Shown here piece by piece: positions 47,491-58,147 of a stretch of DNA of 64,000 bases; the stretch's first letter is position 1, and each line of letters starts with the position of its first letter. Position numbers and translations under genes: made by a program. This DNA is from Acidihalobacter ferrooxydans (GTDB lineage: Bacteria > Pseudomonadota > Gammaproteobacteria > DSM-5130 > Acidihalobacteraceae): NCBI RefSeq assembly GCF_001975725.1, contig NZ_CP019434.1, forward strand, positions 62,001 to 126,000, in the 5' to 3' direction. Under the pieces are notes generated by a model that was given only the letters and a program-made list of their open reading frames with translations, was not told where the DNA came from and ran no database searches.

Positions 47491-49575
47491 TTATGCCTCG
47501 CGCTGTGCCTGTACCGCGGTGATGACTACGGTGTTGACGATGTCCGGCACGAGGCAGCCGCGACTGAGGTCGTTGACCGGCTTGTTGAGACCCTGGAGCA
47601 CGGGGCCGATGGCAATGGCATTCGCCGAGCGCTGCACGGCCTTGTAGGTGTTGTTGCCGGTGTTGAGGTCGGGAAAGATGAACACGGTGGCGTGGCCGGC
47701 CACTTCGCTGCCCGGCAGTTTGGAGCGGGCGACGGCGGCGTCCACTGCGGCGTCGTACTGGATCGGACCTTCGATCTTGAGGTCGGGCCGGCGCGCGTGG
47801 GCGATGCGCGCGGCTTCGCGCACGCGCTCCACATCGGCGCCCTTGCCGGACTCGCCGGTGGAGTAGGACAGCATCGCGGTCAGCGGCTCCACGCCGAAGC
47901 GCTGCGCCGTATCCGACGAGGCGATGGCGATGTCGGCGAGTTGTTCCGCATTCGGGTTCGGGTTGACCGCGCAGTCGCCATACACCAGCACGCGGTCCTC
48001 CAGACACATGAAGAACACGCTGGAGACCAGCGCGGTGCCGGGCCGGGTCTTGATGATTTCAAAGGCCGGGCGGATGGTGTGCTGCGTGGTGTGCGCCGCG
48101 CCGGAAACCATGCCGTCGGCATAGCCGAGGTGCACCATCAGCGTGCCGAAGTAGCTGATGTCTTGCACCGTGTCGGTGGCCATCTCCAGCGAGATGCCTT
48201 TGTGTTTGCGCAGCGCGTAATAGGTTTGTGCAAATTCGGGTAACCAGGGCGAGGTTTCCGGATCGACGATGTTGACGCCGCGCAGTTGCAGGCCGAACTG
48301 TTGTTGTCGCTGGCGTACGCGTTGCGCGTTGCCGAGCAGGGTCAGGCCGACCACGTTGCGCAGGCTGATGATCTCGGCCGCGCGCAGGATGCGCTCGTCG
48401 TCGCCTTCGGGCAACACGATATGCTTGCGTTGCGCCTTGGCGCGTTGAATCAGCTCATACTCGAACATGAGCGGCGTTTTGCGTTGGCTCGATTTGCGCG
48501 CCAGCAGACGCGAGAGCTGCTGAATGTCCACGCTGGATTCCAGCGTGCCGAGCGCCAGTGCGATTTTGCCAGCATCGCTCGGCAGAATGCCGCCCTCGAC
48601 TTCGGCGACTTTCATCGCGGTGGTGAAGGTATCCCACGGCGAGAGCAGTATGGGGACACGCGAGACCTGTAGCCCTTGCACGACCCGCATCACCGATGCG
48701 GCCGGTTCGTCGTTGCCGGTCAACAACAAACCGGCCAGACTGGGCGTGCCCACTGCCGCGTGGCAGGCGAGACAGGCCATTACGATATCCGACCGGCTGC
48801 CGGGCACGATCACCAGGCTGCCGCTTTCCTCCAGGTGGTCGAGAAATTCATCCACCGGCATGGCCGCGATCTTGAAATTCTCGACCACATGGTTCAGCGA
48901 CGCGTCGTCACCGGAGAACGTGTTGCAGTTCAGCGTCCGCGCAATTTCGCCGACCGTCGGCTTGCCCAGCATCGAGCGCTCGGGCAGCACGTAGCAAGGA
49001 ACCGTCGCCTCGGCCAACTGCTCGCGCACGGCTGCGACAATCGCCGGGTCGACCCGGTTGACGAACAGGGCCAGAAGGTCGCACTTCTGGCCTTCGAGGT
49101 ATTCCTCCAGCAGCAGCACGGCATCGACCGTGTCGGCCGGCGTGCGGCCATGCCCTCTGAGAACCGGCAGCAGACGACAGCCGAGCGCATTGGCCAGCTC
49201 CACGTTGAAATCCAGGCCCATCGGCGCGGCGTCGTCGGAGAAATCCGAGCCGACGCAGACGACGATGTCATGCGTCTGCTCGATCGCCTTGTATTTTTCG
49301 ACGATGGTCTTGAGCAGGTCTTCGTACTGGTGATGCGCGATCATTTTCGCCGCGCGATCCTGCGTGACGCCGTACAGGGCTGCGGGCGGCAGGTCGCTCT
49401 TATAGCGCTGTAGGACGATATCGGTCAGCGCGTCCGACACCTGATCCTGCGCGACAATCGGCCGGAAGAACCCGACCTTCGGCATCTTCGCGGTGAGTAG
49501 TTCCAGCATGCCGAGCACGACCATCGACTTGCCGCTGCGGGGTTCGGCCCCCGCAATATAGATGCTGTGGAACAT
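47491..49575 (-). CDS. pta: Phosphate acetyltransferase (long form)
   Basis: This 694-residue enzyme converts acetyl-CoA + phosphate to acetyl phosphate. The N-terminal half is a DRTGG/dethiobiotin-synthetase-like P-loop regulatory region (IYIAGAEPRSGKSMVVLGML). The C-terminal half (from about residue 370) is the PTA_PTB catalytic domain with LPEGDDERILRAAEI, ADGMVSGAAHTT, GDCAVNPNPNAEQLADIAI and the final HATVFIFPDLNTGNNTYKAVQRSA. Length is typical of the two-domain proteobacterial form. It is divergent from the Pat-like gene. Confidence 0.97.
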   Translation of the reverse strand: MFHSIYIAGAEPRSGKSMVVLGMLELLTAKMPKVGFFRPIVAQDQVSDALTDIVLQRYKSDLPPAALYGVTQDRAAKMIAHHQYEDLLKTIVEKYKAIEQTHDIVVCVGSDFSDDAAPMGLDFNVELANALGCRLLPVLRGHGRTPADTVDAVLLLEEYLEGQKCDLLALFVNRVDPAIVAAVREQLAEATVPCYVLPERSMLGKPTVGEIARTLNCNTFSGDDASLNHVVENFKIAAMPVDEFLDHLEESGSLVIVPGSRSDIVMACLACHAAVGTPSLAGLLLTGNDEPAASVMRVVQGLQVSRVPILLSPWDTFTTAMKVAEVEGGILPSDAGKIALALGTLESSVDIQQLSRLLARKSSQRKTPLMFEYELIQRAKAQRKHIVLPEGDDERILRAAEIISLRNVVGLTLLGNAQRVRQRQQQFGLQLRGVNIVDPETSPWLPEFAQTYYALRKHKGISLEMATDTVQDISYFGTLMVHLGYADGMVSGAAHTTQHTIRPAFEIIKTRPGTALVSSVFFMCLEDRVLVYGDCAVNPNPNAEQLADIAIASSDTAQRFGVEPLTAMLSYSTGESGKGADVERVREAARIAHARRPDLKIEGPIQYDAAVDAAVARSKLPGSEVAGHATVFIFPDLNTGNNTYKAVQRSANAIAIGPVLQGLNKPVNDLSRGCLVPDIVNTVVITAVQAQREA

Positions 49576-49762
49576 GGCGCTGATTCACTTTGTCGGTCGC
49601 GGTGGCGTCCATGTTCGGTTTCGCGGCGGCAAATTACAAGCCGGGCAGACCGCCGCCAGCAGGCGTGATCCCGATGCGGACCGAAGCCCGTGTGTCGGGG
49701 TCCTGACACGGCGCTGTGGCGTATGCTGTGCACATCATACTTGCAAGCACTCGGAGGGCGTC

Positions 49763-52453
49763 ATGCACAGCGCGCGCCATTCGCTGGAGACTTTCTTCGC
49801 CGCCAGCAGCATCGCCATTATCGGCGCCAGCGAGCGGCCCGGCGCGGTCGGCACCCGCCTGCTGCAAAATCTCATCGAGGCCGGCTACAAGGGCAAGCTC
49901 TATCCGGTCAACCCGAAATACACCGCGCTGGGCGGGCTGCGGTGCTATGTCAGCGTTACGCAAATCGAAGCGCGCATCGATCTGGCTCTGATCGCAACGC
50001 CCGCGGCCACGGTGCCCGACGTGTTGCGCAGCTGCGCCGGGCAGGACATCGGCGCGGCCATCATCATCTCGGCCGGCTTCGGCGAAGCCGGCGACAAAGG
50101 CAGGCGACTGCAGGAGACGCTGCTCGACACCGCGCGGCGCTATGGTATCCGCCTGCTCGGCCCGAACTGCCTGGGTCTGATCCGCCCGCATCTCGGCCTT
50201 AACGCCACGTTCAGCAAGAATCAGGCGGCCGTTGGTGATCTCGCGCTGATTTCGCAGTCCGGCGCGCTGTGTACCGCGATCATGGACTGGGCCGAACCGA
50301 ACAACGTCGGTTTTTCCGCGGTGGTATCGCTGGGCGATGCCGCCGATCTCGATTTCGGCGACATACTCGATTACCTGGCGCTCGACGCCAGGACGCGCAG
50401 CATCCTGCTGTATGTCGAAGGGATCAAGGACGCGCGCCGCTTCATCAGCGCCCTGCGCGCCGCAGCGCGCATGAAGCCGGTCATCGTCATCAAGTCCGGC
50501 CGCAACCCGGCGGCCTCGCGCGCGGCCTGCTCGCATACCGGCGCGCTGGCCGGCGCCGATGAGGTGTTCGATGCGGCGCTGGAACGCGCCGGCGTGGTTC
50601 GCGCCTGCACCATCGAACAATGGTTCGCGGCGGCGCAGATCGTCGCCAGCACCCAGCACCTGCGCGGCGACCGGCGGGCTATCGTCGGTAACGCCGGTGG
50701 CCCCGGCGTGCTCGCCACCGACCGCGCCGCCGACCTGCACCTCACGCTGGCGCAGCTGAGCCCGGACACGCTGACTCGGCTCGGCGCGGCGTTGCCCGAG
50801 CGCTGGCAGCCCGCCAACCCGGTTGACATCCTCGGCGACGCCGGCCCCGAACGCTACGCGCAGGCGCTGGACCTCATCCTGCGCGATCCGGGCGTCGATG
50901 CCGCGCTGGTCATCCTCACCCCGCAGGGCATGACCGACCCCGAAGGCTGCGCCACCGCAGTCGTTGACGCCGACCGCCATGGCAAACCCGTACTCGCCTG
51001 CTGGATGGGGCAGAAACAGGTCACGTCGAGCCGGGAACGCTTCGCCGCGGCGCACATCCCGTATTTCAATACCCCCGAAGCCGCCATTGATGCCTTCGCC
51101 GCGCTGGTGCGCTACACGCACAACCAGCGCATGCTGATGCAGGCGCCCGGTTCACTGTCCGAGCAGGCGGAGCCGGACATCGAGGGTGCCCGCATGATCA
51201 TCGAAGGCGCGTTGAGCGAGGGTCGACGCCAGCTCAGCGGTCTGGAGTCCAAGGCGCTGCTCAACGCGTTTCGCATTCCGACCATGCCGGCTGCGTTTGC
51301 CCGCGACGCTAATGAAGCGCTGGTCGTCGCCGAGTCGCTGGGCCTGCCTGTCGCGATGAAAATCGCCAGCCGGACGCTCACTCATAAATCCGACATCGGC
51401 GGCGTGCGCCTCAATATCCGTTCGGCGGTCGGCGTGCGCACCACGTTTCGTGAAATCATCGATGCGGTACGCCAAAAATATCCCGACGAGGCCATCGACG
51501 GCGTGACCGTCGAGCGCATGGCCGACACGCACAACGCCCGCGAGCTGATGGTCGGCGTAGCGCGCGATCCCGTATTCGGTCCGACGATCCGCTTTGGCGC
51601 CGGTGGCGGTCAGGCCGATATTCTTGAGGACCACGCCATTGCCCTGCCGCCGCTTAACCCGCATCTGATCGACGCGATGATCGCGCGCACCCGCGTCGCG
51701 CGCCTGCTCGATGAATTCCGCGAGCTGCCCGCCATCGACCATGGCGCGTTGGAACACGCTCTGTTGCGCGTGTCGGAAATGGTCTGCGAGTTGCCGGAAA
51801 TTCAGGAAATGGACATCAATCCGCTGATCGCCACCGAGCACGGCGTGGTTGCGGTAGACGCCCGTTTCGTGGTCGCGCCGGATGCCGCCGGGCCGAACCC
51901 CTATGCGCACATGGCGATCCATCCCTATCCGACACACCTGACCCAGCGCTGGCAGCTCGCCGACGGCACCGAGCTGCTCATCCGTCCGATCCGCCCCGAG
52001 GACGCCGTCGCCGAACAGGATTTCGTGCTTGGACTGTCCGAGGAAAGCAAGTACTTCCGCTTCCGCCAGACGCTCAACGCGCTCACCCCGGAAATGCTGG
52101 TGCGCTTCACGCAGATCGACTACGACCGTGAAATGGCCTTCATCGCCGTCACCGGCCACGCCGGCCACGAAATCGAAATCGGCGTTACGCGCTATATCAT
52201 CAACCCCGATGGTGAGAGTTGCGAGTTCGCCCTGGTCGTCGCCGATGCCTGGCAGGGCAAAGGTATCGGCACGCGGTTGATGGAGCAACTCATGCGCACC
52301 GCCCACGCGCGCGGCCTGCGGCGCATCGAAGGCGAAGTGCTGTCGCGCAACCGTCCCATGCTCAAGTTGATGAGACACCTCGGTTTCAGCGTGAGAGTGG
52401 ACCCCGAGGACCCGGAAATTCACCTCGTGACAAGGTCGCTGGGTAGCTCCTGA
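49763..52453 (+). CDS. Pat/AcuA-type protein acetyltransferase with ADP-forming acyl-CoA synthetase domains
   Basis: This 896-residue protein has a CoA-binding Rossmann domain (SSIAIIGASERPGAVGTRLL), succinyl-CoA-ligase-like domains (to ~450), an ATP-grasp domain (~480-700) and a C-terminal GNAT domain (RPIRPEDAVAEQDFV, DAWQGKGIGTRLMEQLM). The layout is that of PatZ/Pat lysine acetyltransferases that modify acetyl-CoA synthetase. His258 in the CSHTGALAGADEVF loop aligns with the phospho-histidine of ADP-forming acetyl-CoA synthetases, lost in E. coli PatZ as I recall it. Start ATG 49763 follows GGAGGG. It is next to pta-ackA, so acetyl metabolism is shared context. Confidence 0.88.
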   Translation: MHSARHSLETFFAASSIAIIGASERPGAVGTRLLQNLIEAGYKGKLYPVNPKYTALGGLRCYVSVTQIEARIDLALIATPAATVPDVLRSCAGQDIGAAIIISAGFGEAGDKGRRLQETLLDTARRYGIRLLGPNCLGLIRPHLGLNATFSKNQAAVGDLALISQSGALCTAIMDWAEPNNVGFSAVVSLGDAADLDFGDILDYLALDARTRSILLYVEGIKDARRFISALRAAARMKPVIVIKSGRNPAASRAACSHTGALAGADEVFDAALERAGVVRACTIEQWFAAAQIVASTQHLRGDRRAIVGNAGGPGVLATDRAADLHLTLAQLSPDTLTRLGAALPERWQPANPVDILGDAGPERYAQALDLILRDPGVDAALVILTPQGMTDPEGCATAVVDADRHGKPVLACWMGQKQVTSSRERFAAAHIPYFNTPEAAIDAFAALVRYTHNQRMLMQAPGSLSEQAEPDIEGARMIIEGALSEGRRQLSGLESKALLNAFRIPTMPAAFARDANEALVVAESLGLPVAMKIASRTLTHKSDIGGVRLNIRSAVGVRTTFREIIDAVRQKYPDEAIDGVTVERMADTHNARELMVGVARDPVFGPTIRFGAGGGQADILEDHAIALPPLNPHLIDAMIARTRVARLLDEFRELPAIDHGALEHALLRVSEMVCELPEIQEMDINPLIATEHGVVAVDARFVVAPDAAGPNPYAHMAIHPYPTHLTQRWQLADGTELLIRPIRPEDAVAEQDFVLGLSEESKYFRFRQTLNALTPEMLVRFTQIDYDREMAFIAVTGHAGHEIEIGVTRYIINPDGESCEFALVVADAWQGKGIGTRLMEQLMRTAHARGLRRIEGEVLSRNRPMLKLMRHLGFSVRVDPEDPEIHLVTRSLGSS

Positions 52454-52621
52454 TCGGGCGGCGGGCGAATCCGGTTTGGGTTCCTGCACACCCGGGCCGG
52501 ATTGCCGGGCGCTCGTGCAAAGACGCAAACCCGGTTTCGCCCGCCCCTGCCGGTCCGGGTTCAAGCCGCGCCGTGCCGCCTCATCGCGCCATCTCAACGC
52601 TCGATGCGCAGCACGGGCGGC

Positions 52622-52648
52622 TCAATCGATCAATCAATCAATCAATCA
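52622..52648. repeat. Tetranucleotide microsatellite
   Basis: About six tandem AATC units (one altered to AATCG) lie in the 270-bp gap between the Pat-like gene and the next gene. It is not in a coding frame of a supported gene. The rest of the gap, apart from the terminator, shows nothing recognisable. Confidence 0.7.
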
Positions 52649-52678
52649 CCCAGGGTGCCGGAACGGTCCCGGACTTGA

Positions 52679-52700
52679 GCAAAATGCCGCGACGCGGCAC
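52679..52700 (-). terminator. Intrinsic terminator, leftward
   Basis: TGCCGCGACGCGGCA (52685-52699) is a 6-bp stem with a 3-base loop; read leftward it is followed by TTTTGC. It lies 24 bp past the stop of the periplasmic-protein gene. Confidence 0.5.
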
Positions 52701-52723
52701 CTTGCGCCGAAACGGGTTGACCG

Positions 52724-53143
52724 TCACCGATACGCGTAACGGTTGAGGATGACGCGCCATACCTCCTGCTGCTGGCCGCCATGAATGACAAACGGCCCCT
52801 GCCAGTGCTGCGTGTAGCGCCGCTGGTCGTTGTGCCTGAATCGCGCGATCAGGCGACTGTTGCGATCCAGCATGTTCTCCAGGCGGCGGCGTTCCCAGGC
52901 GACCAGGCGGCGGTCGCGTTTGAACTGGCGGAATTTACCCGTGATGCGATGGTGATTGCGATTCAGTCGTCGCGCCTCGCGGTGAGTCAGATCGCCTGTG
53001 CGTACGCCCTGGTGGATGCGATGCTCCTGGCGGTCGATGCGCTGCAAGAAGTGCTTGCCGTTGTGGTCGCGCTGACCGGCCATTGCCGGCAGGCTCAGTA
53101 GGGCAAACAGCGGGGCGATGTAGAGTGCCTTGGCGTATTTCAT
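52724..53143 (-). CDS. Basic periplasmic protein, unknown function
   Basis: This is a 139-residue protein with a signal peptide (ALYIAPLFALLSLPAMAG, cut near AMA-G). A strongly basic, His/Arg-rich helical mature part follows (RIDRQEHRIHQGVRTGDLTHREARRL, RRRLENMLDRNSRLIARF). GAGAGAGGAAA precedes the ATG at 53143, a strong ribosome site. Heptad-like spacing of Leu/Arg suggests coiled coil. I do not recognise the family. Confidence 0.7.
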   Translation of the reverse strand: MKYAKALYIAPLFALLSLPAMAGQRDHNGKHFLQRIDRQEHRIHQGVRTGDLTHREARRLNRNHHRITGKFRQFKRDRRLVAWERRRLENMLDRNSRLIARFRHNDQRRYTQHWQGPFVIHGGQQQEVWRVILNRYAYR

Positions 53144-53283
53144 GCGTGTTTCCTCTCTCGATGACACCGGCGTGCGTGCCGGCTTGGATGTCATCCTGGC
53201 GCGGCGCGACTGAACCGGAACTGAATGTCCGCTTACGGTCGGTCTTTGCGCATGGGGGATGAGCCGGTCGGAGCGGTCGCACT

Positions 53284-53387
53284 CCAGGAGCCTGTCGGAG
53301 CTGGAAAGAATCGGCTGCGGCGATGGGATCATGGGCCCATTCCCCACTCGCCTCGCTACGATCCTCCAAGTCCGACAGGTTCATAGG
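53284..53387. repeat. R4 palindromic repeat, copy 3 (short form)
   Basis: GGAGCCTGTCGGAGCTGGAA on the left pairs with TCCTCCAAGTCCGACAGG on the right across a ~60-bp core containing GGGATCATGGGCCCATTCCC. It opens an 880-bp gene-free stretch (53144-54025) that holds R4, R2 and R4 in turn; 53388-53628 between them is unassigned and somewhat AT-rich. Confidence 0.8.
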
Positions 53388-53628
53388 ATTCACGTTCGCG
53401 CGTGGGAGGGATGGAACCGGCGGCCGCGAGTCGACGTATTGATCGATGCCGCCAGGCGGATTTTTTGGCGCTGACAGGCCGCAATCCGCGCTGCGCAAAA
53501 TCCGTTCATGATGACTGTCAATGCGGCCATCAGGAAATCAAATAGTCTATTTTCAGGGCGTGCTCTTGCAACACTCGCGAAATTATGGTGTTTAGCGAGT
53601 GAAGCGATCAAAACCCAAAGGGTAAGCA

Positions 53629-53793
53629 GACCTGATGCTTCACACTGTGTGCTGATATCGCGCAGGCATGGATTGCACAAGGGAGATTTGCGAAGGTGCG
53701 GCGTATCGGCGATGACGACTGACAGGGGAAATAGCTTTTGTGGAATCAATGGGCCAGTGAGATCGGTAAGCATTTGTGAGACATCCGGGTTAA
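53629..53793. repeat. R2 repeat, copy 5 (upstream of ureA)
   Basis: This ~165-bp element starts GACCTGATGCTTCACA (worn end) and ends TTGTGAGACATCCGGGTT. It has the landmarks GTGCTGATATCGCGCAGG, GTGCGGCGTATCGGCGATGA and TTGTGGAATCAAT. Same orientation as the copy after ureC. Confidence 0.75.
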
Positions 53794-53802
53794 ACCCGAT
53801 AG

Positions 53803-53971
53803 CAAGGAGCCTGTCGGACTTGGAAAGAATCGGCTGCGGCGATGGGATAATGGGCCCACACCCCGCTCTTTTTTGTCGAATAGAACCACTCGTCCTCAAA
53901 AGAGCGAGAAACTGGTCTCCATTCCCCACTCGCCTCGCTACGATTCTCCAAGTCCGACAGGCTCCCAGGGT
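53803..53971. repeat. R4 palindromic repeat, copy 4 (long form)
   Basis: It has perfect 19-bp inverted arms GGAGCCTGTCGGACTTGGA (about 53806-53824) and the complement (about 53947-53965). The extra ~60-bp internal block is the same as in copy 2, with CGCTCTTTT / AAAAGAGCG. It ends about 55 bp before ureA. Confidence 0.85.
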
Positions 53972-54025
53972 TCGTTCGATAAACGGATTTTCTATCCACT
54001 TGATGAGGCAATAAAACGGTCGCCT

Positions 54026-54328
54026 ATGGAACTCACACCTCGCGAAAAAGACAAGCTGCTGCTGTTCACCGCCGCCCTGCTCGCCGAGCGGCGCAAGGAC
54101 CGCGGCCTCAAGCTGAACTACCCCGAGGCGGTGGCCTACATCTCCGCTGCGATCCTCGAAGGCGCGCGCGACGGACGCAGCGTGGCCGAGCTGATGGACT
54201 ACGGCACCACGCTGCTCGGTCGCGATGACGTGATGGACGGCGTGCCCGAGATGATCTCCGAGGTGCAGGTCGAGGCTACTTTCCCCGACGGCACCAAGCT
54301 GGTGACCGTGCATCAGCCCATTCCATAA
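54026..54328 (+). CDS. ureA: Urease gamma subunit
   Basis: This 100-residue UreA begins [39 protein letters not shown] and ends [18 protein letters not shown], fully typical. It is a structural subunit of the (UreABC)3 nickel urease. No clear Shine-Dalgarno is seen near the ATG. The next gene on the operon is cynS and not ureB, which is unusual. Confidence 0.97.
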   Translation: MELTPREKDKLLLFTAALLAERRKDRGLKLNYPEAVAYISAAILEGARDGRSVAELMDYGTTLLGRDDVMDGVPEMISEVQVEATFPDGTKLVTVHQPIP

Positions 54329-54352
54329 AGAAGCGCCAGCAAAGGAGCCGTC

Positions 54353-54793
54353 ATGACCCGCGAAGACGTTACCGCAGCCATTCTCGAAGCCAGGCGCACC
54401 AGAGGCGTGAGCTGGGCGCAACTCGCCCAGGCCGTCGGCCGCCACCCGGTCTGGACGACCTCTGCATTGCTCGGTCAGCAGTCGATGAGCGAGGACGAGG
54501 CCACTGCCGCCGTCGCTCTGCTCGGGCTGGATCCGGCCTGCGTCGCCGTGCTGACCGAATGCCCGCTCAAGGGCTCGGACGCCGATATTCCTACCGATCC
54601 GCTGATCTACCGCCTGCACGAGATCACCCAGGTCTACGGCAGCACGATCAAGGCGCTGATCCATGAGGAATTCGGCGACGGCATCATGAGCGCCATCGAT
54701 TTCGAACTCGATATCGAGCGCGTGCCCGATCCCAAGGGCGACCGCGTGAAGATCACCTACAACGGCAAATTTCTGCCCTACCGCAAGTGGTGA
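54353..54793 (+). CDS. cynS: Cyanate hydratase (cyanase) inside the urease operon
   Basis: This 146-residue cyanase converts cyanate + bicarbonate to ammonia + CO2 (via carbamate). Catalytic Arg87 and Glu90 (TDPLIYRLHE) and Ser113 (DGIMSAIDF) are present with the same spacing as Arg96, Glu99 and Ser122 of E. coli CynS. The N-terminal HTH-like domain (WAQLAQAVGRHPVWTTSALLGQ) and C-terminal VKITYNGKFLPYRKW are standard. AAAGGAG is 6 bases before the ATG. It lies 24 bp after ureA and 7 bp before ureB, so it must be co-transcribed with them. Confidence 0.96.
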   Translation: MTREDVTAAILEARRTRGVSWAQLAQAVGRHPVWTTSALLGQQSMSEDEATAAVALLGLDPACVAVLTECPLKGSDADIPTDPLIYRLHEITQVYGSTIKALIHEEFGDGIMSAIDFELDIERVPDPKGDRVKITYNGKFLPYRKW

Positions 54794-54800
54794 GTGAGCA

Positions 54801-55108
54801 ATGATTCCCGGAGAACTGCTGCCCGCCGAGGGCGAGATCGAACTTAACGCCGGACGTGTGACCTGCATGATCGAGGTGGCCAATCGCGGCGACCGGCCGA
54901 TCCAGGTCGGCTCGCACTATCACTTCTACGAGACCAACGCCGCGCTGGACTTCGACCGCGAGGCCGCGCGCGGCTTTCGCCTGAACATTGCGGCCGGCAC
55001 GGCGGTGCGTTTCGAGCCGGGGCAGGTGCGCGGGGTCGAACTCGTGGCGCTGGCCGGCGCGCGGGTGGTCTACGGTTTTAACGCGCGCGTGATGGGAGGG
55101 CTGGACGC

Positions 55109-55112
<4 letters not shown>
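54801..55112 (+). CDS. ureB: Urease beta subunit
   Basis: This is a 103-residue Ure[20 protein letters not shown], then [10 protein letters not shown] with the conserved His pair, and [22 protein letters not shown]. It packs against UreC near the active-site flap. The last 4 bp overlap the ureC start (ATGA), so the two are translationally coupled. Confidence 0.97.
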
Positions 55113-56813
<1,701 letters not shown>

Positions 56814-56815
<2 letters not shown>

Positions 56816-56977
56816 CCCGGATGTTTCATAACTAGTGCCGGTATCGCGCCGGATATTGTTTTCACAAGGGGATTTCAGAAGGAGCGGCGTATCGGTGATT
56901 ACGGCCGACTGAAGAAATATCTCTTGTGGAATCAATAGACTAGTGAGATCGGTGAAAATTTGTGAAACATCCGGGTT
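56814..56977. repeat. R2 repeat, copy 6 (downstream of ureC)
   Basis: This ~164-bp element begins GACCCGGATGTTTCATAA, overlapping the ureC stop, and ends TTTGTGAAACATCCGGGTTG. The core has GGTATCGCGCCGGATATTG, GGAGCGGCGTATCGGTGA and TCTTGTGGAATCAATAG. It supplies the last ~13 codons and stop of the opposed amine-oxidase gene. Confidence 0.8.
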
Positions 56978-58088
56978 GAGTGGCGTTGCCGGTCGCGGCA
57001 GGGTTCGGAGCGACCCGTTCGCAGGCTGCGGCAGCCGCCTCCAGCGCGCCTTCGAGATAGCCGCCGTGTCCGGCAGACGCTTCGCTGCCGGCGAACAGCA
57101 GCCGGCCGTCCCAGGCCGTGCGCAGCGCGTCCGGCAGGCCGTAGGCTGGATGCCCGGCGGGAGCCAGCGCATCGGCTGGCGTGGCGGTCAGCGGGTCATC
57201 GCTCCAGTCCTTGATCTCCCAGCCGGTCGGCGCCAGCGCCGCATCGCCGAACAGGCGCTGCAACTGCGCGAGGCTGCGCATGGTCAGCGCGTCTCGCCCC
57301 AGTTGCCGGCGTGCGTTGGCCGGCAGGCCAAAGAAGCCGAACAAGGCATAGGGGCCGCCCTGGGCGGGCGAGGCGTCGTAGATTTCGGTCAGCGGGCCGC
57401 GCCGGCTGAACACTTCGCCGGACAGGCCGGCCTCTCGCCAGAACGGCGTGGCGTAGAAGGCGAGGAACTTGGCGTGCGCCGCCATCCAGGTCGGCGTCGC
57501 GGCGAAATGACGGCGGTGCTCGGCAGGCAGCGCGGGTTCGAACTGCACGCTATCGGCGAGCAGGCGCAGCGGCAGAGTCGAAACGATTTGCGTTGCAACG
57601 AAGGTTTCCTTGCGGCGGTCGGCGGTGACCGTTCGCGCCTCGACGCCGTCCGGCCGCCGGTGCAGTTCGACCACGCGGCGGTCGGTAAGAATCGCCTCAT
57701 CCGGCAGACGTGCTGCCAGTGCTTCGATCAGGCGGATCGCGCCGCCGGCCATGCGCCAGGAGTGCGCATTCGGCGATGGGCCGTCGATGCGCTGCGCAGC
57801 GGGCAGGTTCGGGTCTTCATAAAGCACGGCGCCAGTTGTCTGCTGGGCGAAGAGTTCGACGCCGAGTTCACGGGTCAACCCGGCGATCAGCGGCTGAAAT
57901 TCCGGCCACACCCAGGCAGGACCGAGATCGAAGCGGATGTTGCTGCCGGCCGGCGCGAAGCCGAGGATGCGCCCGCCGAGCCGTTCGCGCGCTTCCAGCA
58001 CGACGCCGCGCAGACCGCGTTGTTGCAACCGAAGTGCGCCGTACAGGCCGCTCAGACCGCCGCCGAGAATGAGACAATCATATTTCAT
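56940..58088 (-). CDS. Flavin-containing amine oxidase family protein
   Basis: This 382-residue FAD protein has the N-terminal dinucleotide motif CLILGGGLSGLYGALRLQQRG, then VVLEARERLGGRI, and the C-terminal FAD motif LLFAGSEASAGHGGYLEGALEAA, typical of monoamine-oxidase-like enzymes. The start is ATG 58088; an upstream ATG adds 14 unlikely residues. Its last residues (about TQPGCFTNFHRSH) and stop are encoded by an R2 repeat, so the native C-terminus was probably altered. It is opposed to the urease genes and splits ureC from ureE. The substrate is unknown. Confidence 0.85.
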   Translation of the reverse strand: MKYDCLILGGGLSGLYGALRLQQRGLRGVVLEARERLGGRILGFAPAGSNIRFDLGPAWVWPEFQPLIAGLTRELGVELFAQQTTGAVLYEDPNLPAAQRIDGPSPNAHSWRMAGGAIRLIEALAARLPDEAILTDRRVVELHRRPDGVEARTVTADRRKETFVATQIVSTLPLRLLADSVQFEPALPAEHRRHFAATPTWMAAHAKFLAFYATPFWREAGLSGEVFSRRGPLTEIYDASPAQGGPYALFGFFGLPANARRQLGRDALTMRSLAQLQRLFGDAALAPTGWEIKDWSDDPLTATPADALAPAGHPAYGLPDALRTAWDGRLLFAGSEASAGHGGYLEGALEAAAAACERVAPNPAATGNATQPGCFTNFHRSH

Positions 58089-58147
58089 GAGGCGCACAGG
58101 GTACCAGTAGATCGGGCACCAGGAACACAATCAGAAACCGAGGTTTT

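Noticed and set aside
49634-51121. 495-codon minus-strand ORF opposite the Pat-like gene
   Set aside because: Antisense shadow; the plus frame has a conserved multi-domain protein.
53284-53971. CRISPR array
   Set aside because: Repeats are long, palindromic, of unequal spacing and in mixed families; no short regular repeat-spacer pattern and no cas genes.
53508-54014. 168-codon plus-strand ORF before ureA
   Set aside because: Composed mostly of R2 and R4 repeat sequence; the same phrases appear at other repeat copies in other frames.
53390-54883. 497-codon minus-strand ORF upstream of and across ureA and cynS
   Set aside because: It reads through R2 and R4 repeats and the antisense of ureA/cynS; its repeated peptide phrases are simply translated repeats.
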